Of a stretch of DNA of 38,041 bases, positions 19,343-27,495 are shown piece after piece; position 1 is the stretch's first letter; every line of letters begins with the position of its first letter. The stretch lies in contig NZ_AJTQ01000164.1 in NCBI RefSeq assembly GCF_000262345.1, positions 1 to 38,041 on the forward strand. The letters run 5' to 3'. The DNA comes from Streptomyces xiaopingdaonensis. GTDB taxonomy: Bacteria > Actinomycetota > Actinomycetes > Streptomycetales > Streptomycetaceae. The notes beneath the pieces were generated by a model that did not search any database, was not told the origin of the DNA, and saw only the letters and a program-made list of their open reading frames with translations. A program made the position numbers and the translations under genes.

Positions 19343-19553
19343 ATCGCCCTCCCCGACGCCGCCCGCCTCCATCCTTGCACCGGGACACGGCCCGGCTCCT
19401 GCCGCACTGGTGAAAGGCGGGGCTCGTGTGGTCGGGTGGGGCCGGGCGACGCCCGCCCGTCGGTGGCCCGCACGGGCGCGGGCGGGTGTTGGATGGCGCA
19501 CGGGCGCGCTCGCGGCGGTGCGTTCCTTCCGTGTTCTAGGAGGTCAGCTCAGC

Positions 19554-20378
19554 ATGCAGTTCGGCGTATCCACCTTCCTCACCGATCAGGGCATCGGCCC
19601 GGCCGAGTTGGGCCGCGCCCTCGAAGAGCGCGGCTTCGACTCGCTGCTCGTCGCCGAGCACAGCCACATCCCGGTCTCGCGGACGAGCCCCTGGCCGGGC
19701 GGCGGCGATCTGCCGACGCACTACTACCGCACCCTCGACCCCTTCGTCGCGCTCGCGGCGGCCGCCTCCGTCACCGAGCGGCTCCTGCTCGGCACCGGCA
19801 TCGCGCTCGTCCCGCAGCGCGACCCGTTCCACACCGCCAAGGAGACCGCCTCCCTCGACCTCGTCTCGGGCGGGCGCGCCATCCTCGGCGTCGGCGTCGG
19901 CTGGAACCGCGAGGAGATGCGGCACCACGGGGCCGACCCGCGCACCCGCGGCCGCCTCACCGACGAGCGGCTGCACGCGATCCGCGCCCTGTGGACCGAG
20001 GAGGAGGCGTCCTACCACGGCGAGTTCGTCGACTTCGACCCCGTCTACTCGTGGCCGAAGCCCGTGCAGCGGCCGCACCCGCCGATCTACGTCGGCGGCG
20101 GCCCCGGCGCCTTCCCGCGCGTCCGCGAGTTCGGCGACGCCTGGCTCGCGAACAGCACTCCGCCCGAGCAACTGGAGCCGCAGATCGAGCAGATGCGCGA
20201 GACCGCGGGGCGCGACGTCCCGGTCTCCGTCTACGCCATCCCCGACGACGCCGCCACCGTCGAGGCGTACACCCGGCTCGACGTCGAGCGCGTCCTCTTC
20301 TACCTCCCCACCGTGCCGAAGGCCGAGACGCTCCGCCACCTCGACGCCTTCGCCGACGTCGCCGCGCGCTTCCGGTGA
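19554..20378 (+). CDS. LLM-class F420-dependent oxidoreductase
   Basis: A 274-residue luciferase-like (TIM-barrel) flavin/F420 enzyme. Family segments are visible: MQFGVSTFLTDQGIGPAELG at the start, FDSLLVAEHSHIPVS, LLLGTGIALVPQRDPFHTAK, GRAILGVGVGWNREEM (the Gly-rich phosphate-binding loop), HPPIYVGGG and FGDAWLAN. It matches the actinobacterial subgroup of about 270-300 residues that uses F420 rather than FMN. The substrate is unknown. ATG 19554 is preceded by a near-perfect AGGAGGT (19538-19544). A second F420-type gene starts 28 bases downstream, so the two probably form an operon. It is divergent from the SNF2 gene. Confidence 0.9.
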   Translation: MQFGVSTFLTDQGIGPAELGRALEERGFDSLLVAEHSHIPVSRTSPWPGGGDLPTHYYRTLDPFVALAAAASVTERLLLGTGIALVPQRDPFHTAKETASLDLVSGGRAILGVGVGWNREEMRHHGADPRTRGRLTDERLHAIRALWTEEEASYHGEFVDFDPVYSWPKPVQRPHPPIYVGGGPGAFPRVREFGDAWLANSTPPEQLEPQIEQMRETAGRDVPVSVYAIPDDAATVEAYTRLDVERVLFYLPTVPKAETLRHLDAFADVAARFR

Positions 20379-20405
20379 ACGCGCCTGCCGCGCAGGGGAG
20401 CTGAC

Positions 20406-20855
20406 GTGCCGCGTCTGACGACCGACGAGGCGTACGCGCGCTTCGCGGCGGCGCGCGTCGCCCACCTGGCGACCGCCGACGCGGCGGGGCGCCCCCACCT
20501 CGTCCCCGTCGTCTTCGCCGTACGCGCGGCGGACGGCGACGCCCCCGCCGGCGTCGTCCTCGCCGTCGACCACAAGCCGAAGCGCACCACGTCCCTGAAG
20601 CGCCTCGCCAACATCCGCGCCAACCCCGCGGTGAGCCTCCTCACCGACACCTACGACGAGGACTGGACGCGCCTGTGGTGGTCCCGCTGCGACGGCACCG
20701 CCCGCGTCCTCCCGCCGCGGGGTGAGTCCGCGCGGGCGGCTCGGCTCGCCGGGCTGCTCGTCGCCAAGTACCCGGAGCAGTACGTGCGGGGGGCGCCGGA
20801 GGGGGCCGTGGTGGAGGTGGCCGTGGAGCGGTGGAGCGGGTGGCGGGCGGGGTGA
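20406..20855 (+). CDS. PPOX-class F420-dependent oxidoreductase
   Basis: A 149-residue split-beta-barrel flavoenzyme. Family marks are VAHLATADAAGRPHLVPVVFAV (residues about 17-38), VLAVDHKPKRTTSLKRLANIRANPAVSLL and the closing LLVAKYPEQY. It matches the TIGR03668-like subgroup that uses F420. GTG 20406 has GGGGAG a few bases upstream. It lies just behind the LLM-class F420 oxidoreductase in the same direction, so both may act on one substrate or pathway, but this is inferred from arrangement only. Confidence 0.85.
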   Translation: MPRLTTDEAYARFAAARVAHLATADAAGRPHLVPVVFAVRAADGDAPAGVVLAVDHKPKRTTSLKRLANIRANPAVSLLTDTYDEDWTRLWWSRCDGTARVLPPRGESARAARLAGLLVAKYPEQYVRGAPEGAVVEVAVERWSGWRAG

Positions 20856-21334
20856 GTCCGGTGGCTGCACCGGCCGGTGCGACGGCTTGCCCCGGGGAGG
20901 CGTGCATCGGGCTCGTCGCGCGTGTAAACGTGCTGTGTTTGCGGGGCCGCTTGTTGCGAGTCGGCCCGTCGGCGATGGCGGGCGGGGCTCGTCGGCGCGA
21001 CGGAACCCGTCACGGGATGTCGGTCGACGCGGCTGAAGGCCGGCGACATGCGTCCGCTTCCCCCCGAACTCGCGCAATTGCGCGGGCAGTTCGGGTACCA
21101 CGGAAACGAGCCTGCCTCAGGCCGTTCGGTGCTCCGGCCCGCAGCCGCCGCCGAAGCCACATCCAACCGGGCTTCCATGCGCAGGGCCGGCCGAACTCGG
21201 GTAAGGCCGCACGACGTACACCGAGGCCGACGTCCTGACGGAGGACGTCCTCGGGCCCCCGCACCTCGCCGACTCTCTCGACCCGCTCGGTCCGCGCCGC
21301 GCCTCGTCACCCACCGGCGACTCCAGCCACGGGG
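20856..21334. other. Gene-poor stretch between the PPOX and first DUF1990 genes
   Basis: This 479-base region carries no convincing gene; open frames are Arg/Pro-rich and lack ribosome sites. It contains one nested inverted repeat (21063-21095, listed separately). Two short in-frame pieces with coding-like bias (around 21060-21110 and 21205-21270) could be gene debris, but no family was recognised. Confidence 0.35.
21063..21095. repeat. Nested inverted repeat
   Basis: Outer arms CCCGAACT (21063-21070) and AGTTCGGG (21088-21095) enclose a perfect 14-base palindrome CGCGCAATTGCGCG (21071-21084) plus three unpaired bases. It could form a cruciform or a three-way hairpin in RNA, or serve as a protein-binding site. 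It lies about 240 bases past the DUF1990 stop (minus strand) and about 210 past the PPOX stop (plus strand), so a terminator role is possible but not well placed. Confidence 0.5.
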
Positions 21335-22132
21335 TCATCCGCTCCCGGCAGCAACGGAAGAGCGTCCCCACCGGTCGGTGCCACGACACAGCTCCGCCGG
21401 GATACGGCGCGTGGAGATGTCGACGCCGCCCCGGGCGCGGCCGCCGGCGAGGGTGGCGACGCCGAGGGCGAAGTGCACCCACATGTTGAACTGGATTTCC
21501 TTGGTGACGCGGAGCCGGCTGTAGAGGATGTCGGCCCATCGGTCCCCCGCGCGCGACCAGGCTTCGACTTGGAAATGGACCGCGTCCCCGTCGCGCCGGG
21601 CCGAGAACCTGATCTGCCCGGCTTCCAAGTGCCCGCGGAGCGTGCCCAGTCGCAGGGAGGCCGAGTCGCTGTGGAGCACCCGTACCGGACCGTCCCAGGG
21701 ACCCGGCATCTGCACGCGGTACTCGTCGCCGACGCGTGCGGGACCGTCGGCACCCCGTGTCTTGTGGAAGACCGCCACCGCCGACGGGGCAGGCCGGTTC
21801 AGGTCGGCGGCAACGGCCTCCATCAACTCCTCGGGGCCCAGCACCGCGCCCTCGATACGGACGCTGAAGCGGCGGTGGAACATCGGGCCCGCACCCTCAT
21901 TGAGCGCCTGGGTGAGGTCGTCGACGAGTTCGTCGGGCAGCAGGGGCGGCAGGTCGCCGTGGTCGCCGTCCGCCTCACTGCGGTGGAGGGCCGTCACCCG
22001 CCACATGTACTCCCACGACACCAGCAGCACCCCCACCGGGAAGCGCAGCAGGGCGCCGATCCGCCGCCTCGGAGGGGGCTTGGCGGGACGGGCGGTGCCG
22101 TGGATGCCGTTCTGTGGAGACATGTCTCTCAT
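21335..22132 (-). CDS. DUF1990-like protein with an N-terminal hydrophobic segment
   Basis: About 265 residues. After a short basic leader, ALLRFPVGVLLVSWEYMWRV (about residues 26-45) may be a membrane-associated helix. The C-terminal half has the DUF1990 pattern: VRVLHSDSASLRLGTLRGHLEAGQIRF, then VHFQVEAWSRAGD, matching the GTLxGHxExGE and FxIxAxSR motifs. The function of the family is unknown. Start is ambiguous between ATG 22132 and ATG 22123; the latter has a weak GAGAG site. A divergent cassette with another DUF1990 gene begins 70 bases away, so the two directions may share one control region. Confidence 0.65.
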   Translation of the reverse strand: MRDMSPQNGIHGTARPAKPPPRRRIGALLRFPVGVLLVSWEYMWRVTALHRSEADGDHGDLPPLLPDELVDDLTQALNEGAGPMFHRRFSVRIEGAVLGPEELMEAVAADLNRPAPSAVAVFHKTRGADGPARVGDEYRVQMPGPWDGPVRVLHSDSASLRLGTLRGHLEAGQIRFSARRDGDAVHFQVEAWSRAGDRWADILYSRLRVTKEIQFNMWVHFALGVATLAGGRARGGVDISTRRIPAELCRGTDRWGRSSVAAGSG

Positions 22133-22201
22133 GGGAGCATGCAAAAGAGGCCCCCGCGTCTCGGCAGTGTCCGACACGGGGGCACGGACGGGAGGCGTGA
22201 C

Positions 22202-22438
22202 GTGCTGGAAGAGTTGATGTTGCGGGTCGGCCTGCGCAGGGCGGAGCTGCAGTGGGCGTCGATGGGATCGGTTGCCCTGTGCACCGTTCTTTGGATGCGC
22301 GCGTCCAGCTTCGATCAGAACGAACGCGGCAACGCCGAGCGCCGAGCCCTGTTCGTCGGCTTGTGGGCACCGACGCTCTGGGCCGTGGGACAGTCGCTCC
22401 CCCGGTCCCGACGCCCCGGACGCTCCCGGAGACGATGA
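22202..22438 (+). CDS. Small membrane-associated protein coupled to a DUF1990 gene
   Basis: A 78-residue protein from GTG 22202 with GGGAGG upstream. It begins VLEELMLRVGLRRAELQW and has a moderately hydrophobic segment (about 18-31, ASMGSVALCTVLWM) and a second one near 50-62 (ALFVGLWAPTLWAV), ending in a strongly basic tail (PRSRRPGRSRRR). A hairpin membrane topology with a cytoplasmic tail is likely. The stop lies 6 bases before the ATG of the DUF1990 gene, which strongly suggests an operon. No function is known to me. Confidence 0.7.
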   Translation: MLEELMLRVGLRRAELQWASMGSVALCTVLWMRASSFDQNERGNAERRALFVGLWAPTLWAVGQSLPRSRRPGRSRRR

Positions 22439-22444
22439 GCCCCC

Positions 22445-23179
22445 ATGCGGGAGCGGCGCCTGTACCGGCCTCGAGCCGTCGACACGCTCTACGCGCTGGC
22501 CGGCCGCGAGATCAACTACCGACCTCCGGCCGACGACGTCCCCACGTCGGACGAATGCTGGCACGTGGACTCACTTCACTGGCCGCTCGCCCGGGAACCG
22601 TCCGGCGACCCGGTGCGGGGAGGGGCTTGGGACATCGCGTGCAGGCTGGTGCGCGACTACCAGTTCGCGGAGCCGGGCATCCTGCGGGCGCTCTACCGCA
22701 CCGACCGCCCCTTGTTGGGGCGCGACATGCTCCTCGAAGGGCGGTTCGCCGGGCTCCGCTTCGACCTGGGCGTACGGATCACGTCCGTCGTGGACACCGT
22801 CCAGCGATCGGGAGGCACCGAATCGCGGGCGTGGGGCTGGGCCTACCGCACGCTCCAGGGGCACCTGGAACAGGGCCAGCTCACCTACGAGGTCCTCAAG
22901 GACCGTCGCACCGGCGACGTGGACTTCCGCATCAGCGGCTATTCTCGGCGGGCCCCGATCGCCAATCCCGTCGTCCGGGCCGGGTTCGCGGCCTTCGGCA
23001 ACCGGACGCAGCACCGCTTCTACCACGCCAGCGCCCGGCGCTTGCAGCGCTTGGTGCAGGCCGAACTCCTCGGCGCCCCAGCCCTGACGGCCGAGCCCCT
23101 TCCTGGCTACGGCGATGTCGTCCTCGCCCCCGCCGCACCTGGGACGTGCGGCGACGGCTCGGGCAGGCAGGGCGGTTGA
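22445..23179 (+). CDS. DUF1990 family protein
   Basis: A 244-residue soluble protein starting MRERRLYRPRAVDTLYALAG. Middle part: YRTDRPLLGRDMLLEGRFAGLRFDLGVRI. Then the DUF1990 signature WGWAYRTLQGHLEQGQLTYEV, followed by DVDFRISGYSRRAPIANP and the closing TQHRFYHASARRLQRLV. It probably forms the compact barrel predicted for this family; biochemical role unknown. It follows the small membrane protein gene by 6 bases and is divergent from a second DUF1990 gene. The two paralogues differ in that only the minus-strand one has an N-terminal hydrophobic segment. Confidence 0.7.
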   Translation: MRERRLYRPRAVDTLYALAGREINYRPPADDVPTSDECWHVDSLHWPLAREPSGDPVRGGAWDIACRLVRDYQFAEPGILRALYRTDRPLLGRDMLLEGRFAGLRFDLGVRITSVVDTVQRSGGTESRAWGWAYRTLQGHLEQGQLTYEVLKDRRTGDVDFRISGYSRRAPIANPVVRAGFAAFGNRTQHRFYHASARRLQRLVQAELLGAPALTAEPLPGYGDVVLAPAAPGTCGDGSGRQGG

Positions 23180-23308
23180 CATGGTGAGTGGCGTCGCTGG
23201 TGGGTGACGAGGCGCTTGGCGGGTGTCCGTCCGGGGCCTTCGGGGATACACGCAGCCGTCGGGAGGCGGCGGTCCGCCCTGGTACCCACCCGGTAGAAGC
23301 AGGCTGGG

Positions 23309-23590
23309 GTGCCGTGTCGAGTGTTCCGACGCGCGGAGGCACGTTCGTTCTCCGTGGTGGGCGACTTCGTCGCGACCCCGACGCCCCTCGCGACCGTCCT
23401 CGACCGCATCGGCGTACTCCGCAACGGCAAGAGCACGACCCTCGACTCCGGCCGGCTTCTCACGAGCGAGGCACGCACCGCCGCCCAGTCGCTTCGGCCT
23501 GACCGAAACCCCCTGCCGACAGCCGCAAGCGAAGCCCCGCCTCAACCGGCCGAGAAGACCAAGAAAACCCCAGCCCTCCAACACCCGTGA
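23309..23590 (+). CDS. Possible small protein or gene fragment
   Basis: An open frame of 93 codons from GTG 23309. Residues about 16-60 (VVGDFVATPTPLATVLDRIG; LRNGKSTTLDSGRLL) show normal GC3 bias, while the Pro/Lys-rich tail (PPQPAEKTKKTPALQHP) does not. No family was recognised and no good ribosome site is present; an internal GTG pair at about 23351 is an alternative start. The rest of the 491-base gap (23180-23670) shows nothing else. It may be a remnant. Confidence 0.25.
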   Translation: MPCRVFRRAEARSFSVVGDFVATPTPLATVLDRIGVLRNGKSTTLDSGRLLTSEARTAAQSLRPDRNPLPTAASEAPPQPAEKTKKTPALQHP

Positions 23591-23670
23591 GCCATCGACT
23601 CGTTGAGCACCTCGCCGAAGGACACCTCAACCAGCTTCGCCCCCGCAGGACCCGATCGCGAGCTGACCGC

Positions 23671-24627
23671 ATGCCCCCGTCCCGACACGACGCCGCTGCC
23701 TGGGAAGCCCAGGCGACCCGCGCCTGGGCGCTGATCCACAACCGGCGCGGCGAGTACCTACTGCACCTGCGTGAGCACCTGCCGGGCCGGACCGGGCCAG
23801 GCGCGTGGTCCCTGCCGGGAGGCGCCCGCGAGCCGGGCGACGCCTCGCTGGAGGCGACCGTGCGCAGAGAACTGGCCGAGGAGGCAGGTCTCGACGTCGC
23901 CGATGTGGAGCCGTTCTCCCTGACGCAGGAAGGCGACGTCGCGACCTACTCCGTCCGCTGGGAGGGCGACCCGGAGTCCCTCCCGCTGAGCGAGGGCGTG
24001 ATGCTGCGCTGGTTCGCGCCGGCGGACCTGCACCGCCTGCGCGTGCTGCCCGCCGTCCGCGACCTGGTCCTCGCGCACGCCGCCCGCCGGGCCACCGAGA
24101 GCACCGCCCGTCCGCCGAAGCAGCGGGACGCCGGCTGGCTGCCGCCCGAGCAGTACGCCGAGACGGTACTCAAAGCCACCGCCTTCGCGTGCGTCTACTT
24201 CACCGACGAGGACGACCGGCCGCTCCAACTGCACTCCGTCTACTCCCCCTCCCACCCGTGGCAACTGGTCGGCGGCACCATGGACCCGGGCGAGCGCCCT
24301 TGGGAGACGGCCGTACGCGAGTGCCAGGAGGAGACAGGACGCACACCACCCGGCCCGCCGCAGCTCCTCGCGACGGTGTACGGCCTCCCCGGCGCCGAGT
24401 GGCCGTACAGCACGTTCGGCCTCGTCTTCGACGGCGGCCACCTCACCGCAGCCCAACTCCGCGCCCTCGTACTGGACCCGAAGGAGCACGACGAAGCCCG
24501 CGTCCTCCCTCTCACCGACTGGCAACACCTCATGCCGGGCCGGGACTTCCGCCGCCTGGAGGCGGTCGCCGAAGCCCGCCGCACCGGCACGGCTGCCTAC
24601 TTCGACACCTGGGGATGGGACACGTGA
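23671..24627 (+). CDS. Double-domain Nudix hydrolase
   Basis: A 318-residue protein with two Nudix domains in tandem. The first (about residues 12-135) has WALIHNRRGEYLLHLREHLP and Nudix box GGAREPGDASLEATVRREL followed by AEEAGL; one residue is inserted and Asp replaces the first Glu, a common actinobacterial variant. The second (about 165-310) has the canonical box GGTMDPGERPWETAVRECQE ending ETG. Both keep the metal-binding Glu pair. Nudix enzymes cleave nucleoside diphosphates linked to another group; the substrate is not predictable. ATG 23671 was chosen since the first fold begins soon after. An upstream ATG at 23587 would add a non-conserved leader. Confidence 0.8.
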   Translation: MPPSRHDAAAWEAQATRAWALIHNRRGEYLLHLREHLPGRTGPGAWSLPGGAREPGDASLEATVRRELAEEAGLDVADVEPFSLTQEGDVATYSVRWEGDPESLPLSEGVMLRWFAPADLHRLRVLPAVRDLVLAHAARRATESTARPPKQRDAGWLPPEQYAETVLKATAFACVYFTDEDDRPLQLHSVYSPSHPWQLVGGTMDPGERPWETAVRECQEETGRTPPGPPQLLATVYGLPGAEWPYSTFGLVFDGGHLTAAQLRALVLDPKEHDEARVLPLTDWQHLMPGRDFRRLEAVAEARRTGTAAYFDTWGWDT

Positions 24628-24846
24628 GCAGCCGACCATGCCCCCGTATCCGTCGGCCCGGCGGGGGGTGCCGAGTGGCCGCACGCGGAGGGGACATGAC
24701 GGGCACGCCGGTGCTTGAACCGCTCATGCGCCCGAGGTCCGCCAAGGAGTCCGTAAGACGGTCCACGGACGGCGGCCGCCCGCCGAACGCCGGGGCAGGC
24801 CCGGCACGAGGCGAGCAACTCCCGCCGTGCTGCCCAGTCGAGAACT

Positions 24847-24891
24847 CCGACGTGGCGGGCTGCGCATTCCTCGGGCAACCCGCCACGTCGG
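24847..24891. terminator. Bidirectional stem-loop between convergent genes
   Basis: Perfect 13-bp arms CCGACGTGGCGGG (24847-24859) and CCCGCCACGTCGG (24879-24891) flank a 19-base loop. It lies between the Nudix gene (plus, ends 24627) and the FG-GAP gene (minus, ends 24932), and is just 40 bases past the latter's stop. It is probably a terminator for one or both. The rest of the 304-base gap is empty. Confidence 0.75.
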
Positions 24892-24931
24892 CAGACACAC
24901 GCTCCGCCGGGCCGAGCCCCAGCGTGCCGGC

Positions 24932-26395
24932 CTACTTCGCCGGGTTCATCAACTCCGTGCCGAACCGGCCCTTCGTCGCCGGGGAACCCAGGTCGCTCGG
25001 CTCGACGAGTGCCGAGTCCTCGGCGCTCAGCCCGTCGGTGCCCGCGTACAGCAGGGCCGCGGCGCCGACGCCCTCGGTACGGTTCGGGATGCCCACGGCC
25101 AGGTCCGGCTTACCGTCACCGTTGTAGTCGGCCGGCGAGACGGACGTGCCGAACTTGTCGTTGCCCTCCATGGAGCCGGGGACGCCCTCGGTGTCGAGCG
25201 AGAAGGTCTGCGCCCCCTCGTCGGTGAGCCAGTTCTCGGTGCCCTTGAGCACGTTGACGGCACCGGCGTCGTTGTAGCCGCCGGGCGCCTCGGCGCGGGT
25301 GTCGCTGACCACCAGATCGTCGTGGCCGTCGCCGTCGAAGTCGGCGAGCCGGATGGCCTCGCCCTTCTGGGCCTTGCCCTCCCAGTCCACCGGCTCGTCG
25401 GAGTCGAGGCCGTCGGCGGTGCCGGGGTAGGTACGGAGCTTCTGCTCGTCCGGACCGTCGGCGAAGCCGGTGTCCGTGACGACGTCGTCCTTCCCGTCGC
25501 CGTTGATGTCGCCGACCACGGGACGGTAGTGCGCGAACGGCAGCAGGATGTCCTCGCCCAGCGACGCGCTCTTCAGGCCGTCGGCCGAGCCGGGCAGCAC
25601 GCCGAGCGTGCCCTCGTCGGCGGGCGAGTCCTCGGCGGCGACGGTCACGAGATCGGTGTAGCCGTCCCCGTCGATGTCGCCGGAGGCCAGGTGCTCGACG
25701 CTGACACCGCCGCCGGGCGGGGTGACGGTGGTCATCTTCGGGGTCGCGGTCTCCCGCAGGTCCTTCGCGCCCTTGACGAGCTGCACCTTCTCGCGGTCGG
25801 AGATGGCGATGTCGTCGATGCCGTCGTTGTCGTGGTCGCCCACGGCGATCTGGTCGCCGAAGTGTGCGTTGGCAGCCACCTTCGGCGAGTGGAAGGCGAT
25901 GGCGTCGTCGGACAGGCCGCCCTTGGCGCCGAAGACGACCGTGACGGAACCGGCCTGCTTGGTGCTGCCGATGGCCTCGTTGTTGGCGGCGACGACCAGG
26001 TCGGCGTAACCGTCCCCGTCCACGTCACCGGTCACCACGGTCGAGCCGAAGCCGTCCTTGGCCTCCGGAGTACCGGGCACACCCGGGCTCGCCTGCGTCA
26101 ACGTGCTGTGCCGTTCGGTGTCGACGCCGCTCTCGGCGCCGTAAGTCACGGCCACGTAGCCCGCCTTTGCCTCTCCGGAGACGGTGCCCTCGGGCGCCCC
26201 TACGCCGAGGTCGGCGTAGCCGTCGCCGTCGAGGTCGCCCTGCGTGGCCTCGCTCCGCTCGGCAGCCTTCGTGGAGGACCGGTCCTGGCTCCGCCCATCG
26301 CCGTCCGTCACTGCCGCCGTGGCCCCGCCGGCCACAGCCGCGGCCACGGCCGCGCCCACGGCGCCTGCCACCATGCCTCTGGTTCGATTGCGCAC
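24932..26395 (-). CDS. Secreted FG-GAP repeat protein (beta-propeller, integrin-alpha-like)
   Basis: A 487-residue exported protein. GTG 26395 has an ideal GGAGGATTC just before it. A signal peptide or N-terminal anchor spans about residues 1-33 (VRNRTRGMVAGAVGAAVAAA), followed by seven FG-GAP repeats. Each has a calcium-loop variant: DLDGDGYADL, DVDGDGYADL, DHDNDGIDDI, DIDGDGYTDL, DINGDGKDDV, DFDGDGHDDL and DYNGDGKPDL. Seven such repeats would close a seven-bladed propeller binding several Ca2+ ions. Family members are extracellular adhesins or enzymes with attached domains; here no catalytic domain is visible. The upstream region has direct repeats and a small palindrome that may regulate it. 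Confidence 0.9.
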   Translation of the reverse strand: MRNRTRGMVAGAVGAAVAAAVAGGATAAVTDGDGRSQDRSSTKAAERSEATQGDLDGDGYADLGVGAPEGTVSGEAKAGYVAVTYGAESGVDTERHSTLTQASPGVPGTPEAKDGFGSTVVTGDVDGDGYADLVVAANNEAIGSTKQAGSVTVVFGAKGGLSDDAIAFHSPKVAANAHFGDQIAVGDHDNDGIDDIAISDREKVQLVKGAKDLRETATPKMTTVTPPGGGVSVEHLASGDIDGDGYTDLVTVAAEDSPADEGTLGVLPGSADGLKSASLGEDILLPFAHYRPVVGDINGDGKDDVVTDTGFADGPDEQKLRTYPGTADGLDSDEPVDWEGKAQKGEAIRLADFDGDGHDDLVVSDTRAEAPGGYNDAGAVNVLKGTENWLTDEGAQTFSLDTEGVPGSMEGNDKFGTSVSPADYNGDGKPDLAVGIPNRTEGVGAAALLYAGTDGLSAEDSALVEPSDLGSPATKGRFGTELMNPAK

Positions 26396-26727
26396 GAATC
26401 CTCCAACGGATCGATCGCCCCTCACCCTGCGTTCTGCCCCGCGGTGGGACGGTAGGGGTTGCAGAAGTAGACAGAAGTAAAAAGCGGAACGGTTCCACGG
26501 TGGACGGAACGTTACTCGGTCCGGACATTCGCACGGGGCACGGTAACTCCGCGCGGGGGCAGTGCACTTGGCGCCGCCCAACCGCCTCCCGCGCACGCTC
26601 CCACACCATGCGGCATGTGGCCGGCGGTGCGCCGGTAGCGCCTCGGGATCGTCGACGCCTTGTTCGCCGCCGGTGGCGGGGACGAGGCCCGCGGAAAGCC
26701 GTTCGAAGACGGCGACGGTCGAGAGCC
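26396..26727. other. Intergenic region between the FG-GAP gene and drmC
   Basis: A 332-base gap that holds the promoter area of the FG-GAP gene (see 26463-26496) and the 3' flank of the drmC gene. One minus-strand frame directly after the drmC stop stays open for about 55 codons (VFERLSAGLVPATGGEQGVD) without a start or recognisable family. No clear terminator hairpin was seen after drmC. Confidence 0.35.
26463..26496 (-). promoter_or_regulatory. Candidate control region of the FG-GAP gene
   Basis: Two copies of AGAAGTA (26463-26469 and 26473-26479) spaced 10 bp, in an unusually A/T-rich patch, adjoin a small palindrome GGAAC-G-GTTCC (26486-26496). They lie 68-101 bases before the GTG at 26395, where promoter or operator elements would be expected. 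No regulator is identified. Confidence 0.35.
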
Positions 26728-27495
26728 TCAGGTGTCGGACAACCGCCGAAGCACGCCCGTGCGTTGGAGCTCCCTGATGTGCTCGGCCGCTCGCCGCGGA
26801 GCGGTGCCCCCTACGATCAAGGCGCCTGCTTCGAGGTTGCGCGCGGCCGCGGAGGCGGTGAGGTTCGCGCTGCCGAGGAAGAGACTCCGCCCGTCGGCCA
26901 CGACCACCTTGGCGTGCAGCCGAGCACCGCGTCGCGCACGTACTTCCTGCGGCCAGTACCAGAGGCGTACCTCCGGGACCGCCGCGAACGCCGCTGCCGG
27001 CTCGGGACCGCTGAGCAGACCATCGGCTCCGGCAGTGGTCTCCACACCCACGTCGATCCGCACGCCGCGTGCCACGGCGTCGCGCAGGGCCGCCGTCAAC
27101 TTGGCATAAGCCCGTGCCGAGTACGTCATGGCGAGGAGCTCGTCGGACGCACCGTGTATGAGGTCGATCAGCACCTGCGCGGTGGCGCGGACAGGCACGT
27201 TGGCGGTGCGGGGCCCGCTCCAGACGGTGCGCACCTCCGTCTCTTCGGCGCGCCCCGATTTTCCCGCCACGAAACCCCGCAGATACGCCGCGATCTCCGC
27301 GCTGCCGACGCCCCCTGCCTCCGCTTCCGCCAGCAGCCGCCGAAGCGGCTCCGAGACGGCTGCGTGGTGGGTGGCGTGCAGGATGTACGAGGCGCTGCGG
27401 CCGCTGGCCAGCATGCCTGCCAGGCTCTTGGTCCTGCGGGGCCCCAGAACGGTGGCGACGTCCGCCGCCGCCTTCTCGAACCGGCGACGGCTCAT
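26728..27495 (-). CDS. drmC: DISARM-type phospholipase D-like protein
   Basis: A 255-residue protein with one complete HKD motif: H194, K196, D201, then GSAN at 208-211 within HAKVVVADGRSLFLGSANLT, followed by the usual Glu222. The preceding segment VLIDLIHGASDELLAMTYSA (about 108-127) is the other half of the PLD fold, without a second HKD. A helical N-terminal domain (1-85) precedes it. PLD-family proteins with a single motif usually work as dimers and, in DISARM, DrmC is the PLD-domain member; its activity is not essential in tested systems and is probably nuclease-like. The ATG (27495) overlaps the drmB stop by four bases, so the genes are coupled. It is the last gene of the cluster. Confidence 0.85.
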   Translation of the reverse strand: MSRRRFEKAAADVATVLGPRRTKSLAGMLASGRSASYILHATHHAAVSEPLRRLLAEAEAGGVGSAEIAAYLRGFVAGKSGRAEETEVRTVWSGPRTANVPVRATAQVLIDLIHGASDELLAMTYSARAYAKLTAALRDAVARGVRIDVGVETTAGADGLLSGPEPAAAFAAVPEVRLWYWPQEVRARRGARLHAKVVVADGRSLFLGSANLTASAAARNLEAGALIVGGTAPRRAAEHIRELQRTGVLRRLSDT

